NCBI GenBank assembly: GCA_001871075.1
Contig: MNUP01000060.1
Location: 1-20,485 of the forward strand
From: Candidatus Desantisbacteria bacterium CG1_02_49_89
GTDB taxonomy: Bacteria; Desantisbacteria; UBA1551
Direction: 5' to 3'
Length of the DNA stretch: 20,485 bases
Shown piece after piece: positions 7,870-15,332 of the stretch. Both the position numbers and the translations under genes were made by a program. The notes under the pieces were generated by a model, which was not told the origin of the DNA, did not search any database, and saw only the letters and a list, made by a program, of their open reading frames with translations. The number at the start of each line of letters is the position of its first letter. The first letter of the stretch is position 1.

Positions 7870-7945
7870 ATGTAACTCAGGGCTTCTCGAAGACCCGCCG
7901 ATCCTTAAGGTGGGAGCCCTGATAAAAATTTCCATGAAAGCACTC

Positions 7946-7995
7946 CGCCCGTCTTTCAGCGGGCGAGACTTCGCCCACCTGAAAGGATGGGCGAG
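7946..7995. repeat. Two-hairpin composite repeat, copy 1
   Basis: A first stem pairs CGCCCG (7946-7951) with CGGGCG (7960-7965). A short AGACT linker follows, then a second stem pairing TCGCCCA (7971-7977) with TGGGCGA (7988-7994). A second unit with the same two-stem plan and different loops lies at 13451-13497. Confidence 0.65.
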
Positions 7996-8104
7996 GAAAG
8001 CACGAAAGACCGCTTTTAACCACGGATTAACACGGATTTACACAGATTAATCTTCTACTTGACTCTTGACACTTGATACTTGACACTGAATTTAAGGGGG
8101 CGAA

Positions 8105-9151
8105 ATGAAAATACTGTCTGGGATGGACGGGCTGCCGGCCCTGCGGGATTACAGGTCTTTCCGCGTCTCAAGCTATGACCGCACCGGCGCGAACGCGGAT
8201 TTCGTCCTGATAAAGCCCGGTGAGAAAAAGACGACGGCGGAAATAAAGGGCGCCGGAAGCGTCAGGCACATATGGTTCGGCGGCGCGGCGCAAGAAGAAG
8301 GATGGGTCAGGAAAACGATACTGCGCGTATTCTGGGACGGGGAAAAGGATCCCAGCGTGGAATGCCCTTTCGGGGATTTCTTCGGAGTGGGCCACGGGAT
8401 GTCAGGCAATTACTGGTCCCTGCCCCTCAGCATGAGGGTGGCGGACTGGCAGAACGGCCCGGCAATGAACTGCTAGTTCCCGATGCCTTTCGCTGAATCC
8501 GCGAGGTTTGAGGTTGAGAACGGGTCAGGCGCGGATTTTAATCACTATTTCTATATTGATTTTCAAAAATACAAGAAACTGCCGGCTGGGCTTGGAAGGT
8601 TCCACGCGCAATGGAAAAGGGAAAACCCCTGCAAGGCGGTGCCTTTCAAGGAAGGCGAACCCAGGACAAACCTTACAGGTAAAGAGAATTACGTTATACT
8701 TGACGCCGAGGGAAAAGGCCATTACGTGGGGTGCAACGTGAGCGTGCACCAGCTCGCTCCCGGATGGTACGGCGAGGGAGATGACATGATCTTCATTGAC
8801 GGGGAAAAATGACCCCCTTCTTTGCACGGCACAGGCACAGAGGATTATTTCTGTTCTTCTTACGAGTTCCCGGTGGACGGGTGGTCCACTCCCTATCACG
8901 GGGTTTCTCTTGCCGGAAGCCCGAAGCTTCGGGACTGGGATAACATGGAAGGCAAGACCAACAAGTGGACGGTTTACAAGTTCCACATAGAGGACCCCAT
9001 CCCCTTCAAGAAGTCAATAAAGGTGACCATTGAGCACGGCCATGCCAACGACCGCTCTGATGACTGGGCAAGCGTCGCGTACTGGTACCAGGCAGAGCCG
9101 CATAAGGTTTTTCCGCGGTTTCCGGGCGTGAACGAAAGAATGCCCCGCTAA
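8105..9151 (+). pseudogene. GH172/DUF2961 protein interrupted by two in-frame stops
   Basis: Read through, this is a 348-codon gene of the DUF2961 (PF11175, GH172) family, which includes enzymes acting on fructofuranosyl and D-arabinofuranosyl sugars. The family segments are all in one frame: YRSFRVSSYDRTG at 16-28, IWFGG at 56-60, FWDGE at 76-80, GDFFGVGHG at 90-98, FPMPF just after codon 124, HGTGTEDYF at 241-249 (with a conserved acidic residue, Glu246) and SVAYWYQAEPH near the end. Two codons break it. TAG at 8474-8476 (codon 124) lies where relatives read Tyr in NCYFPMPF. TGA at 8810-8812 (codon 236) lies where relatives read Trp in GEKWPPSLHGTG. There is no frameshift, and no ribosome site for restart after either stop. 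TAG and TGA end other genes here, so recoding is unlikely. A recent pseudogene or sequencing/strain variation fits best. Confidence 0.85.
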
Positions 9152-9155
9152 AAAA

Positions 9156-9253
9156 CAGTTTACATAGTTTACAGAGTGTATAGAGTTTGCAAAGGAACTG
9201 CTTTGTAAAAACAACTATGTAAACTGTGTAAACTTTATAAACTCTGTAAACTC
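9156..9253. repeat. GTTTACA word repeat forming a long hairpin
   Basis: CAGTTTACATAGTTT and related words at 9156-9194 are mirrored by AACTATGTAAACTG and related words at 9201-9253. The spacer of only about six bases makes one long AT-rich stem. The word family also occurs at 4516-4560. It lies between the stop of the GH172 gene and the ribosome site of the next gene. Confidence 0.75.
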
Positions 9254-9294
9254 AATAGAATATTTTATAAAGAAAAGTACAAAAGGAGGGAAAG

Positions 9295-9912
9295 ATGAAA
9301 AAATTAATTGTGGTTTGCGCTGTGGCGGCAGTTTTTGCGGCTGGTGTGTGCAGGGCGGAGACGCTTAAGCTTTTTGACGAGGAAGACGGGTTCGTGGACC
9401 TGATCAGCCAGCACGCGGTGGATTCGGTTGTGGAGATAGAGGCAAAAGACGTGTTTGCCGGCAAAAAAGCGCTGAAGGTTACGCCTCAGCAGTCGTATAT
9501 CGAGACCATTGACGGATGGGAATACCATATTACGGATAAACCGGGTAAGGGAGAGTTCCGCTACATTATGTTCGCCTGGAAAAAGCTGGGCGGGGAAGGC
9601 ATAATGATCCAGTTCCCTGACAGCGGTCAGTGGGGAGGGGTTACGGAAGCGATCGTTGAACCGGGAGAACCATGCAGGAGGTATGTGGCAGGAGAAAATG
9701 TCGCGGGTTGGTCCTCGATCCAGATCGACAAGAATATTCCCGCGAAATGGACGCCGGTGATAAGGGACATGTACGCGGATTTCGGTGAGTTCATAATGAC
9801 AGGCATCGCGTTCACCCCTTTTGACGGTGATGTGGGCTTGTGGGACTGCATATACCTGGGCACCACGAAGGACGAGCTTGTGAAGCTTGCGGACAAAATT
9901 AAAAACAAATAA
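9295..9912 (+). CDS. Secreted protein of unknown function, beta-rich single domain
   Basis: A 205-residue protein with a clear signal peptide, MKKLIVVCAVAAVFAAGVCRA, probably cut after Ala21. The mature part is one domain of about 180 residues rich in aromatic and Gly residues, with segments FRYIMFAWKKLGGEG, WTPVIRDMYADFGEF, TGIAFTPFDG and GLWDCIYLGTT. I recall similar WT-V-RD-Y-DFG and GLWD-IYLG patterns as a stand-alone or terminal domain in secreted planctomycete-type proteins, where a carbohydrate-binding or jelly-roll fold is suspected; this is from memory, not a search. ATG 9295 follows a strong AAAGGAGGG site. It lies directly downstream of the broken GH172 gene, and a role in binding the same glycan is possible but unproven. 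Confidence 0.75.
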   Translation: MKKLIVVCAVAAVFAAGVCRAETLKLFDEEDGFVDLISQHAVDSVVEIEAKDVFAGKKALKVTPQQSYIETIDGWEYHITDKPGKGEFRYIMFAWKKLGGEGIMIQFPDSGQWGGVTEAIVEPGEPCRRYVAGENVAGWSSIQIDKNIPAKWTPVIRDMYADFGEFIMTGIAFTPFDGDVGLWDCIYLGTTKDELVKLADKIKNK

Positions 9913-9917
9913 AAAAA

Positions 9918-10046
9918 CCGTCGAGCGTCATAAGCCGTACGTCTTACGTAAATACCGTCATCCGTCGTAGGTCTTACGTTTTAAGGATTCATACGCAAGA
10001 CGCTCGACGTTCGACGTGAAACGTACGACGTTCGACGTACGACGTG
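9918..10046. repeat. ACGTCGTACG word repeat, copy A
   Basis: The gap is filled with CGTCGAGCGTC, TACGTCTTACG and GTTCGACGTACG words. Its first roughly 85 bases match 14376-14460 almost base for base, including the core TAAATACCGTCAT and AAGGATTCATACGCA. The right half is largely complementary to the left. It ends about 15 bases before the radical SAM start. Confidence 0.8.
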
Positions 10047-10061
10047 AAAAAGAGAGGAACT

Positions 10062-11405
10062 GTGAAAATACTTCTAATTGCGCCGGGTCAGGATGAGAAT
10101 TATGCGGGAAGGCTCGGATTTGCGTTCAAGTTCCCGCCGCTCGCGCTCGCGACTGTCGCGTCTCTTGTAAAGCCCGGTATCGAAGTCAGGATCCTGGACG
10201 AACACGTTGAGGCGATCAATTATGACGAAGGCGCGGACCTTGTGGGAATAAGCGCGATGACCGCGGTAGCGCCGAGGGCTTACAGGATCGCGGACAAATT
10301 CCGCGCAAGGGGCACCAAGGTTGTGCTGGGCGGCGTGCACCCGTCAGTGGTTCCTGAGGAAGCGATACAGCACGCGGATGCCCTGGTCATGGGAGAGGCA
10401 GAGGGATCCTTTCCCGGGCTGATAGAGGATTTTGAAAAAGGCAGGATGGAAAAGTTCTACTCCAATAAAGAAGTGCCTTCCCTTTCAGGGCTTCCGGAAC
10501 CCAGGCGCGACCTTTATAAAAAAAAGGCCTATTTCGTGAAGAACTCTTTCCAGACAACCAGGGGCTGCCCTTATGACTGCTCGTTCTGTTCCGTGTCAGG
10601 CGTGTTCGGCAGGCAGTACCGGTCAAAGCCCGTTGAGGACGTGATAAGGTCGGTTGGATCGTCCAAAAGCGGTTTTGTCGGTTTTATTGACGACAACATC
10701 GCCGGTAACAAGAGGTACAGCAAGGACCTTTTCAGGGCGCTTGCCCCGCTTAAGGTCAGGTGGGCCGGCCAGTCTTCGGTTAACGCCGCGGAAGACGAAG
10801 AGCTGCTGGTGCTTCTTAAAAAAAGCGGGTGCGTGGGGCTTTTTATGGGTTTTGAGACTATTTCGCAGGGCAGCATGGGAGAGATAGGCAAGCACCAGAA
10901 CAAGATAGAGGAGTTCAAAACGAACGTTAAAAAAATGCACGACCACGGGATCGTGGTCCTGGGCGCGTTCGTGTTCGGTTTTGACAGCGACGATAAGGAC
11001 GTTTTCAAAAGGACCCTGGATTTTGTCTTTGATTCAAAGCTGGACCTGGCTCAGTTCAGCATACTGACGCCGCTGCCCGGAACAGCAGTGTTCAAGAAAC
11101 TGTCCTCCGAGAACCGCATAATAGACACAGACTGGTCCAAATACGACATGACAAGGACCGTGTTCAAGCCGGCGCTTATGACCGCTGACGAACTGCAGAA
11201 AGGCAGTATGTGGGCGTGGAGGGAGTTCTATTCCGCGGGTCCCATACTGAAAAGAATGACAAGGATGGATTTCCATTTCATATCAAGCATCCCGTACTGG
11301 ATCGTGCTGGCAATAATGAATTTCGGTTTCAAGGGAACCCTTGCCTTTAATGACGCCCTGAACAGGAAGTTCATAAAGGAAGGCAACGAAAGAGCGATCA
11401 GGTGA
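10062..11405 (+). CDS. B12-binding domain radical SAM protein, paralog 1
   Basis: A 447-residue protein with an N-terminal cobalamin-binding-like Rossmann domain (about 3-130, with DEHVEAI at 46-52, VGISAMT at 61-67 and VVLGGVHPSVVPEEA at 87-101). A radical SAM barrel follows, with the cluster motif CPYDCSFC (Cys169, Cys173, Cys176) after TTRG. Later segments GFDSDD and LTPLPGT are typical of this class, which includes BchE and HpnJ-type enzymes carrying out cobalamin-dependent methylations or rearrangements at unactivated carbons. The substrate is unknown. I prefer GTG 10062 to the upstream GTG 10044 because AGAGGA precedes it and the product then has exactly the length and N-terminus of paralog 2. 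Its last four bases overlap the LysE-type gene, implying translational coupling. Confidence 0.87.
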   Translation: MKILLIAPGQDENYAGRLGFAFKFPPLALATVASLVKPGIEVRILDEHVEAINYDEGADLVGISAMTAVAPRAYRIADKFRARGTKVVLGGVHPSVVPEEAIQHADALVMGEAEGSFPGLIEDFEKGRMEKFYSNKEVPSLSGLPEPRRDLYKKKAYFVKNSFQTTRGCPYDCSFCSVSGVFGRQYRSKPVEDVIRSVGSSKSGFVGFIDDNIAGNKRYSKDLFRALAPLKVRWAGQSSVNAAEDEELLVLLKKSGCVGLFMGFETISQGSMGEIGKHQNKIEEFKTNVKKMHDHGIVVLGAFVFGFDSDDKDVFKRTLDFVFDSKLDLAQFSILTPLPGTAVFKKLSSENRIIDTDWSKYDMTRTVFKPALMTADELQKGSMWAWREFYSAGPILKRMTRMDFHFISSIPYWIVLAIMNFGFKGTLAFNDALNRKFIKEGNERAIR

Positions 11406-12049
11406 ACGGATTTATTTCTATCCTCGGTTTATTCGGGATGGGATTAGGCATAGGGCTGAGCGGGGCGCTGATCCCGGGCCCGCTCCTCGTATTCAACATA
11501 ACGGAAACGCTCAAGCACGGCGCGAAGACAGGATTTCTGGTCATACTGGGCCATTTCTTCGTGGAGGTATGCGTATCGCTTCTTATAATCTTCGGATTTT
11601 TAAAGTTCCTGCGATCGCCTGTTGTCGCGGGGGCCGTAGGGCTGGCAGGCGGGATCCTGCTTTTCCTGACCGGTATTTCTCTTTTAAGGCAGAAAGGGCT
11701 TAATGCCTTCGGGCCCGCGTCCGAAAAAAGCTACGGCCCGGTCCTGGGCGGGGTGATATTTACGGTTTTCAATCCTTCCTTCCCGCCGTGGTGGGCAGCA
11801 ATCGGTTACAACATGCTGTGGCAGGGCATGCAGGCTGCGGGCGTAACAGGGCTTATCGCGATACTGGTTGGGCACTGGTGCTCTGATTTCGGATGGTACG
11901 CGCTTGTTTCTTTCACGGTTTCAAGGGGGAAGGATGTTATCCTGCGCGAAAAGGTATACCCCCTGCTTAAGACAGTGCTTGCGCTTTTTATGTTTTTCCT
12001 TGCAATCTATTTTATAATAAAAGCAGTCAACTGCTTTACTCCGCTGTAG
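11402..12049 (+). CDS. LysE/RhtB-family amino acid or metabolite exporter
   Basis: A 215-residue membrane protein with about six helices and the LysE family signature near the N-terminus: GLSGALIPGPLLVFNITETL, with PGP at 25-27. The family exports amino acids and related small molecules across the inner membrane. The GTG start at 11402 overlaps the stop of paralog 1 in a GTGA configuration, and there is no separate ribosome site, so translation is probably coupled. It is enclosed by two radical SAM paralogs in the same direction, which suggests it exports or detoxifies something those enzymes make or use. Substrate specificity cannot be inferred. Confidence 0.85.
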   Translation: MNGFISILGLFGMGLGIGLSGALIPGPLLVFNITETLKHGAKTGFLVILGHFFVEVCVSLLIIFGFLKFLRSPVVAGAVGLAGGILLFLTGISLLRQKGLNAFGPASEKSYGPVLGGVIFTVFNPSFPPWWAAIGYNMLWQGMQAAGVTGLIAILVGHWCSDFGWYALVSFTVSRGKDVILREKVYPLLKTVLALFMFFLAIYFIIKAVNCFTPL

Positions 12050-12051
12050 CG

Positions 12052-12064
12052 CCCGCCTGGCGGG
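12052..12064. repeat. Short GC palindrome after the exporter
   Basis: CCCGCCTGGCGGG is a perfect 6-base stem with one central base, just after the TAG of the exporter gene. No T-run follows, so it is not a clear terminator. It resembles the GC-rich stems elsewhere in the window. Confidence 0.45.
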
Positions 12065-12104
12065 TTGCGGATCATACTGCGGTTGCCTGCGGATAGGAGG
12101 ATGG

Positions 12105-13448
12105 ATGAGGATCTTGTTGATATCACCGGGCAAAGACGAGGATTACGCAAAGAGGATGGGGCTTGCTTTCAAGCTTCCGCCTCTGGGGATAACCACAGTT
12201 GCGGGTCTGACAAAACCCGGCATAGACATAAGGCTTCTGGATGAGCAGGTGGAGGCAATAGATTTCAATGACGGGGCTGATATCGTGGGTATCAGCATGA
12301 TGACCGCTGCCGCGCCCAGGGTTTACAGGCTTGCGGAGGAATTCCGCAGGCGCGGGGCAAAAGTAGTGCTGGGAGGGCCGCATGCCTCGGCGGTCCCGGA
12401 AGAGGCGGCGCAGCACTGCGACGCGGTGGTTGTCGGTGAGGCCGAGGGTTCATGGCCCAGGCTTATAGAGGATTTTGAAAAAGGAAAGCTTGAAAAAATT
12501 TATGCCAACGCGGAAAAACCCAGCCTTGCCGGGCTTCCTGAGCCCAGGCGCGACCTTTACAAAAAAAAGGCGTATTTAATTAAAAATACCTTTCAGACAA
12601 CAAGGGGCTGCCCTTACGCGTGTTCGTTTTGCTCTGTTTCCGGGGTATTCGGGGAACAGTACCGCTCAAAACCCGTGGAGGACGTAGTAAGGTCGATCGA
12701 AATAACGAAGGCCAGGTTCGCCGGCTTTATTGACGATAACATCTGCGGGAATAAAAAATACAGCAAGGAATTGTTCAAAGCCCTTATACCGCTGCATGTA
12801 GGATGGATCGGCCAGGCTTCTGTCAACGCCGCCGAGGACCTGGAGCTGCTTCAGCTTGCGAAAAAAAGCGGGTGCGTCGGTCTTTTTATGGGGTTTGAGA
12901 CCCTTTCGCAGGGCAGCATGGGAGAGATCGGCAAGTCCCAGAACAAGATCGCGGCTTTCAAGGACAACATCAAGCGGCTTCACGATCACGGCATAATAGT
13001 GCTGGGCGCTTTCGTTTTCGGGTTTGACAGCGACGACGTGGACGTGTTCAAGCGCACGGTGGATTTTATTTATGACGCAAAGCTTGACCTCGCGCAGTTC
13101 ACAAACCTTACACCCCTGCCCGGGACCCAGCTTCACAAGAAGCTTGCGGCAGAAAACCGCATCATAGACACCGACTGGAGGCATTATGACACGGAAAGCG
13201 TGGTTTTCAAGCCCGCGCAGATGACCCCTGACCAGCTCTGGAACGGGACCGGATGGGCGTGGAATAATTTCTATTCCCGCGGCAACATCTTAAGAAGAAT
13301 GATGGGAATGAAATTTGACATAATACGCCTCGGGATGTATGTCGTTCCTCTTTTAATAATGAACTTTGGGTTCAAGAAAGCCCTTGATTTTGATAACGTT
13401 GTCAAGAATACGTTTTTCAAGGACCCCGGCATCCGCAACAAAGATTAG
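12105..13448 (+). CDS. B12-binding domain radical SAM protein, paralog 2
   Basis: A 447-residue paralog of the protein at 10062, the same length and closely similar along its whole sequence (for example YRSKPVEDV, CVGLFMGFET and LTPLPGT are shared). It has the same cobalamin-binding N-terminal domain and the cluster motif CPYACSFC at about 169-176. The start ATG 12105 has AGGAGG at 12095-12100; another ATG at 12101 is out of frame. It follows the exporter after 55 bases and completes what looks like a three-gene operon. The strong similarity suggests duplication followed by modest specialisation; two successive modifications or a heteromeric enzyme are possible. Product and substrate are unknown. 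Confidence 0.87.
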   Translation: MRILLISPGKDEDYAKRMGLAFKLPPLGITTVAGLTKPGIDIRLLDEQVEAIDFNDGADIVGISMMTAAAPRVYRLAEEFRRRGAKVVLGGPHASAVPEEAAQHCDAVVVGEAEGSWPRLIEDFEKGKLEKIYANAEKPSLAGLPEPRRDLYKKKAYLIKNTFQTTRGCPYACSFCSVSGVFGEQYRSKPVEDVVRSIEITKARFAGFIDDNICGNKKYSKELFKALIPLHVGWIGQASVNAAEDLELLQLAKKSGCVGLFMGFETLSQGSMGEIGKSQNKIAAFKDNIKRLHDHGIIVLGAFVFGFDSDDVDVFKRTVDFIYDAKLDLAQFTNLTPLPGTQLHKKLAAENRIIDTDWRHYDTESVVFKPAQMTPDQLWNGTGWAWNNFYSRGNILRRMMGMKFDIIRLGMYVVPLLIMNFGFKKALDFDNVVKNTFFKDPGIRNKD

Positions 13449-13450
13449 CT

Positions 13451-13497
13451 GCCCGCCCCAAAGGGGCGAGGTCTCGCCCAGATTGAGATCTGGGCGG
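13451..13497. repeat. Two-hairpin composite repeat, copy 2
   Basis: CGCCCC-AAA-GGGGCG (13454-13468) is followed by AGGTC and then the stem CGCCCAGAT/ATCTGGGCG (13475-13496). The plan matches 7946-7995. It lies just after the operon end and could slow transcription, but no T-run follows it. Confidence 0.6.
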
Positions 13498-13512
13498 AAA
13501 AGTAAAAGATTT

Positions 13513-13629
13513 CCACGAAATCACGAAAGTGTCACGAAAACACGAAATATGCTTTTATCTTGCTAATGACTCACGACAAATGCCTAAGGACTGTTTTTGT
13601 AACCACAGGTTAACACAGGTTAACACAGT
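13513..13629. repeat. CACGAAA and CACAGGTTAA word repeats
   Basis: From 13513 to 13548 CCACGAAA, TCACGAAA and ACACGAAA words repeat. From 13601 to 13629 AACCACAGGTTAACACAGG words repeat, a relative of the CACGGATTAACACGG tract at 8021-8050. The rest of the gap, 13449-13727, shows no gene. Confidence 0.65.
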
Positions 13630-13727
13630 AATACTTTTTACAGGGAATTTAAGAGAACTTAAAAGTCAGTTTAAATTCTCGTCAGATCCCTGTTGAAAAA
13701 TTGTGTATCATTGAAGTGAGGTGGAAG

Positions 13728-14369
13728 ATGAAGAACATGATTAAAATCAGTGTTGTGATCGGGTTGGCGCTGGTAATCCTGAATACCGGAATGGCAAAGG
13801 ATCCCGTTTTCATTGATGATTTCAAAACCGACAAGCTGAATGAAAAGTGGGAGTGGGTTTGCCCTTCGGAAGGGCCTTCATATAAAATTGACGCGAAAAA
13901 AGGCATTCTTATTTTCACTGTCCCTTCTGAGCAGACCTATGACCACTGGAGCCACATCGCGGCCGCTCCCCAGCTTGCCCTGAAAGTCCCGAAGGGGAAC
14001 TGGACCTTTGAGGCAAAGATGAAACTGGCCGAGTCAACGGAAGGCCAGCAGTTCCACGCTGTTCTTTTCGTAAGGTTCGCTGACCTGGACTATTTTTACT
14101 GGGGGCCGTATATGGGCACGAAACTGCGCCTTGAGCGGTCAGGGGCGAACGATATGCTTAACGCGGATTACGACTCCGACGAGGTCTGGCTGCAGATCAA
14201 AAAAGACGGTTCCTCGTATTCCTGGAGCTACAGGAAGACCGAGAAAGACAAGTGGGAGGAAGTGGGCACTGCCGCGGAGGAGCTTGAGCCGGAGAAGATC
14301 GGGTTTATGATCAAGACCTGGGGAGCGGCGGAAGTCACAGCCGAGTTCAGCTCCGTGAGGTTATACTGA
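13728..14369 (+). CDS. Secreted concanavalin-like (DUF1349/LamG-type) protein
   Basis: A 213-residue exported protein. A signal peptide spans about residues 1-22 (MKNMIKISVVIGLALVILNT, then GMA). The mature domain begins with FIDDFKTDKLNEKWEW, a common opening of concanavalin A-like jelly-roll domains. It continues with WTFEAKMKL, AVLFVRFADLDYFYWG, LQIKKDGSSYSWSY, and ends with the edge strand VTAEFSSVRLY. This pattern fits DUF1349/LamG-type lectin-like domains that bind or lie next to carbohydrate-active enzymes. The product is only the binding-type domain; no catalytic domain follows. I placed the start at ATG 13728 because a GAGGTGG site precedes it and it gives a proper signal peptide; GTG 13701 in the same frame lacks a site. 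Confidence 0.78.
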   Translation: MKNMIKISVVIGLALVILNTGMAKDPVFIDDFKTDKLNEKWEWVCPSEGPSYKIDAKKGILIFTVPSEQTYDHWSHIAAAPQLALKVPKGNWTFEAKMKLAESTEGQQFHAVLFVRFADLDYFYWGPYMGTKLRLERSGANDMLNADYDSDEVWLQIKKDGSSYSWSYRKTEKDKWEEVGTAAEELEPEKIGFMIKTWGAAEVTAEFSSVRLY

Positions 14370-14375
14370 TAACCA

Positions 14376-14477
14376 CCGTCGAGCGTCGTAAGTCGTACGT
14401 CTTACGTAAATACCGTCATACGTCATAAGTCTTACGTTTCAAGGATTCATACGCACGACATACGACATACGACATAA
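14376..14477. repeat. ACGTCGTACG word repeat, copy B
   Basis: Nearly identical to the first roughly 85 bases of the tract at 9918 (shared core TAAATACCGTCAT, GTCTTACGTTT and AAGGATTCATACGCA). Its right end then diverges into ACGACATACGACATAC. It ends directly before the AAAAGGAG ribosome site of the creatininase-family gene. Confidence 0.8.
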
Positions 14478-14488
14478 AAGGAGCCATT

Positions 14489-15166
14489 ATGAAAATGGAA
14501 GAATTGAAACCTGGAGAAATCGATAAAATCCTGGAACACGCACCCATATGCTACATCCCCTGGGGGTCCCTGGAATGGCACGGTGTGCAGAACCCTATAG
14601 GCCTTGACACGCTCAAGGCGCATCAGCTCTGCCTTATGGCAGCGGAAAAAACCGGCGGAGTTGTCCACCCCCCTGTTTACTGCGGTTATAACACGATGAA
14701 GCCGCACGCGGGATTTAAAAAGACCCTGGAAATGAACAAGGAAACAGTGCAGGTCCTTGCGCAGGACACGTTCGAGCAGTTATACGACGAGGGATTCAGG
14801 ATAATTTTCGTGCTGATGGGCCATTACGGCGGCGAGCACATGAAGGCGCTGAGGGAAGCCGGGTTTCTGTTCCAGGAAAAGCACAAGGACGCGAAGATCC
14901 TGCTTTTTTCAGATGCGGAGATCGCCGCTGACAAGGGGATCGTGGGTGACCACGCTGCGGGATACGAAACTTCGCTTATGATGTATTTCAGCCCCCAGCT
15001 TGTGGATATAAAACTCCTCCCGAAGGACAGGCCGATAACGATAAAGGAAGACGGGATCGGCGGCCCGGTTGACCCCCGGAAATCCACAATAGAAGAAGGC
15101 AGGCGGATAGCTGAAATCGTTGTAGAAGGTATGGTCGCCAGGGTGAAACAGTTGATAGGTGGATAA
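14489..15166 (+). CDS. Creatininase-family amidohydrolase
   Basis: A 225-residue cytoplasmic protein of the creatininase family (PF02633), metal-dependent amidohydrolases that open cyclic or formamide-type C-N bonds; relatives include creatininase and mycofactocin or riboflavin-pathway proteins. The metal ligands are all present: WGSLEWHG (Glu29, His31), Asp40 in GLD, GHYGGEHM (His112) and GYETS (Glu160). The usual NGHGGN loop reads MGHYGGEH here, so the substrate may differ from creatinine. Length is slightly under the usual 240-260. ATG 14489 is preceded by AAAAGGAG. The 3' end runs into a GATAAGTG word repeat, which encodes the last few residues. Confidence 0.87.
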   Translation: MKMEELKPGEIDKILEHAPICYIPWGSLEWHGVQNPIGLDTLKAHQLCLMAAEKTGGVVHPPVYCGYNTMKPHAGFKKTLEMNKETVQVLAQDTFEQLYDEGFRIIFVLMGHYGGEHMKALREAGFLFQEKHKDAKILLFSDAEIAADKGIVGDHAAGYETSLMMYFSPQLVDIKLLPKDRPITIKEDGIGGPVDPRKSTIEEGRRIAEIVVEGMVARVKQLIGG

Positions 15167-15195
15167 GTAGATAAGTGGATATGGGGTAACGTAGG

Positions 15196-15270
15196 GCAAG
15201 GCTTTAGCCTTGCAAGTTGTAGGGGCTCAATTCATTGAGCCCGATATAGCGGTGCGACGTTCCGTCGCAC
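15196..15270. repeat. GC-rich palindromes, copy 2
   Basis: Three stems follow one another: GCAAGGCTTTAGCCTTGC (15196-15213), GGGCTCAA/TTGAGCCC (15223-15242) and GTGCGACGTTCCGTCGCAC (15252-15270). The first and third match the pair at 7825-7869 except for paired changes. A short T-run follows the third stem, so it could act as a weak terminator for the creatininase-family gene. Confidence 0.7.
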
Positions 15271-15305
15271 TTTTTGCCTGCCCTGCGAAGCCTTGGCGTA
15301 GTAGG

Positions 15306-15332
15306 GTCATTGCGAGCATAGCGAAGCAATCT
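15306..15332. repeat. TCATTGCGAG repeat, left half only
   Basis: GTCATTGCGAGC...GCGAAGCAATCTG matches the left arm of the elements at 156-238 and 17611-17678. No right arm follows, so this copy is truncated; the word repeat and nuclease gene lie downstream. Confidence 0.6.

Larger units (their letters stand above)
7762..8104. repeat. 343-base gap packed with repeat elements
   Basis: No gene is supported. An 89-codon open frame at 7781-8050 runs only through repeats. In order the gap holds AAAGTTG words (7765-7790), GC-rich palindromes (7825-7869), and a stem pairing CAGGGCT (7878-7884) with AGCCCTG (7915-7921). Then come a two-hairpin composite (7946-7995), a CACGGATTAACACGGATT word tract (about 8021-8050), and TTGACAC/TTGATAC words (8057-8088). 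Ribosome-site-like AAGGGGG precedes ATG 8105. Confidence 0.75.

Noticed and set aside
7781-8050. 89-codon open frame in the gap before the GH172 gene
   Set aside because: It is composed of palindromes and word repeats that recur elsewhere as non-coding DNA, and has no protein-like character.
8057-8088. TTGACA motifs as tandem promoter -35 boxes
   Set aside because: They belong to a TTGACAC word repeat and no suitably spaced TATAAT-like box follows.
8105-9151. Genetic code change (TGA as Trp, TAG as Tyr)
   Set aside because: Both codons serve as normal stops in several other genes here and Trp is otherwise TGG throughout.
10044-10061. Upstream GTG start of radical SAM paralog 1
   Set aside because: It lies in the ACGTCGTACG repeat; GTG 10062 follows AGAGGA and matches paralog 2 in length.
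13701-13727. Upstream GTG start of the concanavalin-like protein
   Set aside because: It has no ribosome site and would put charged residues before the signal peptide; ATG 13728 has GAGGTGG.
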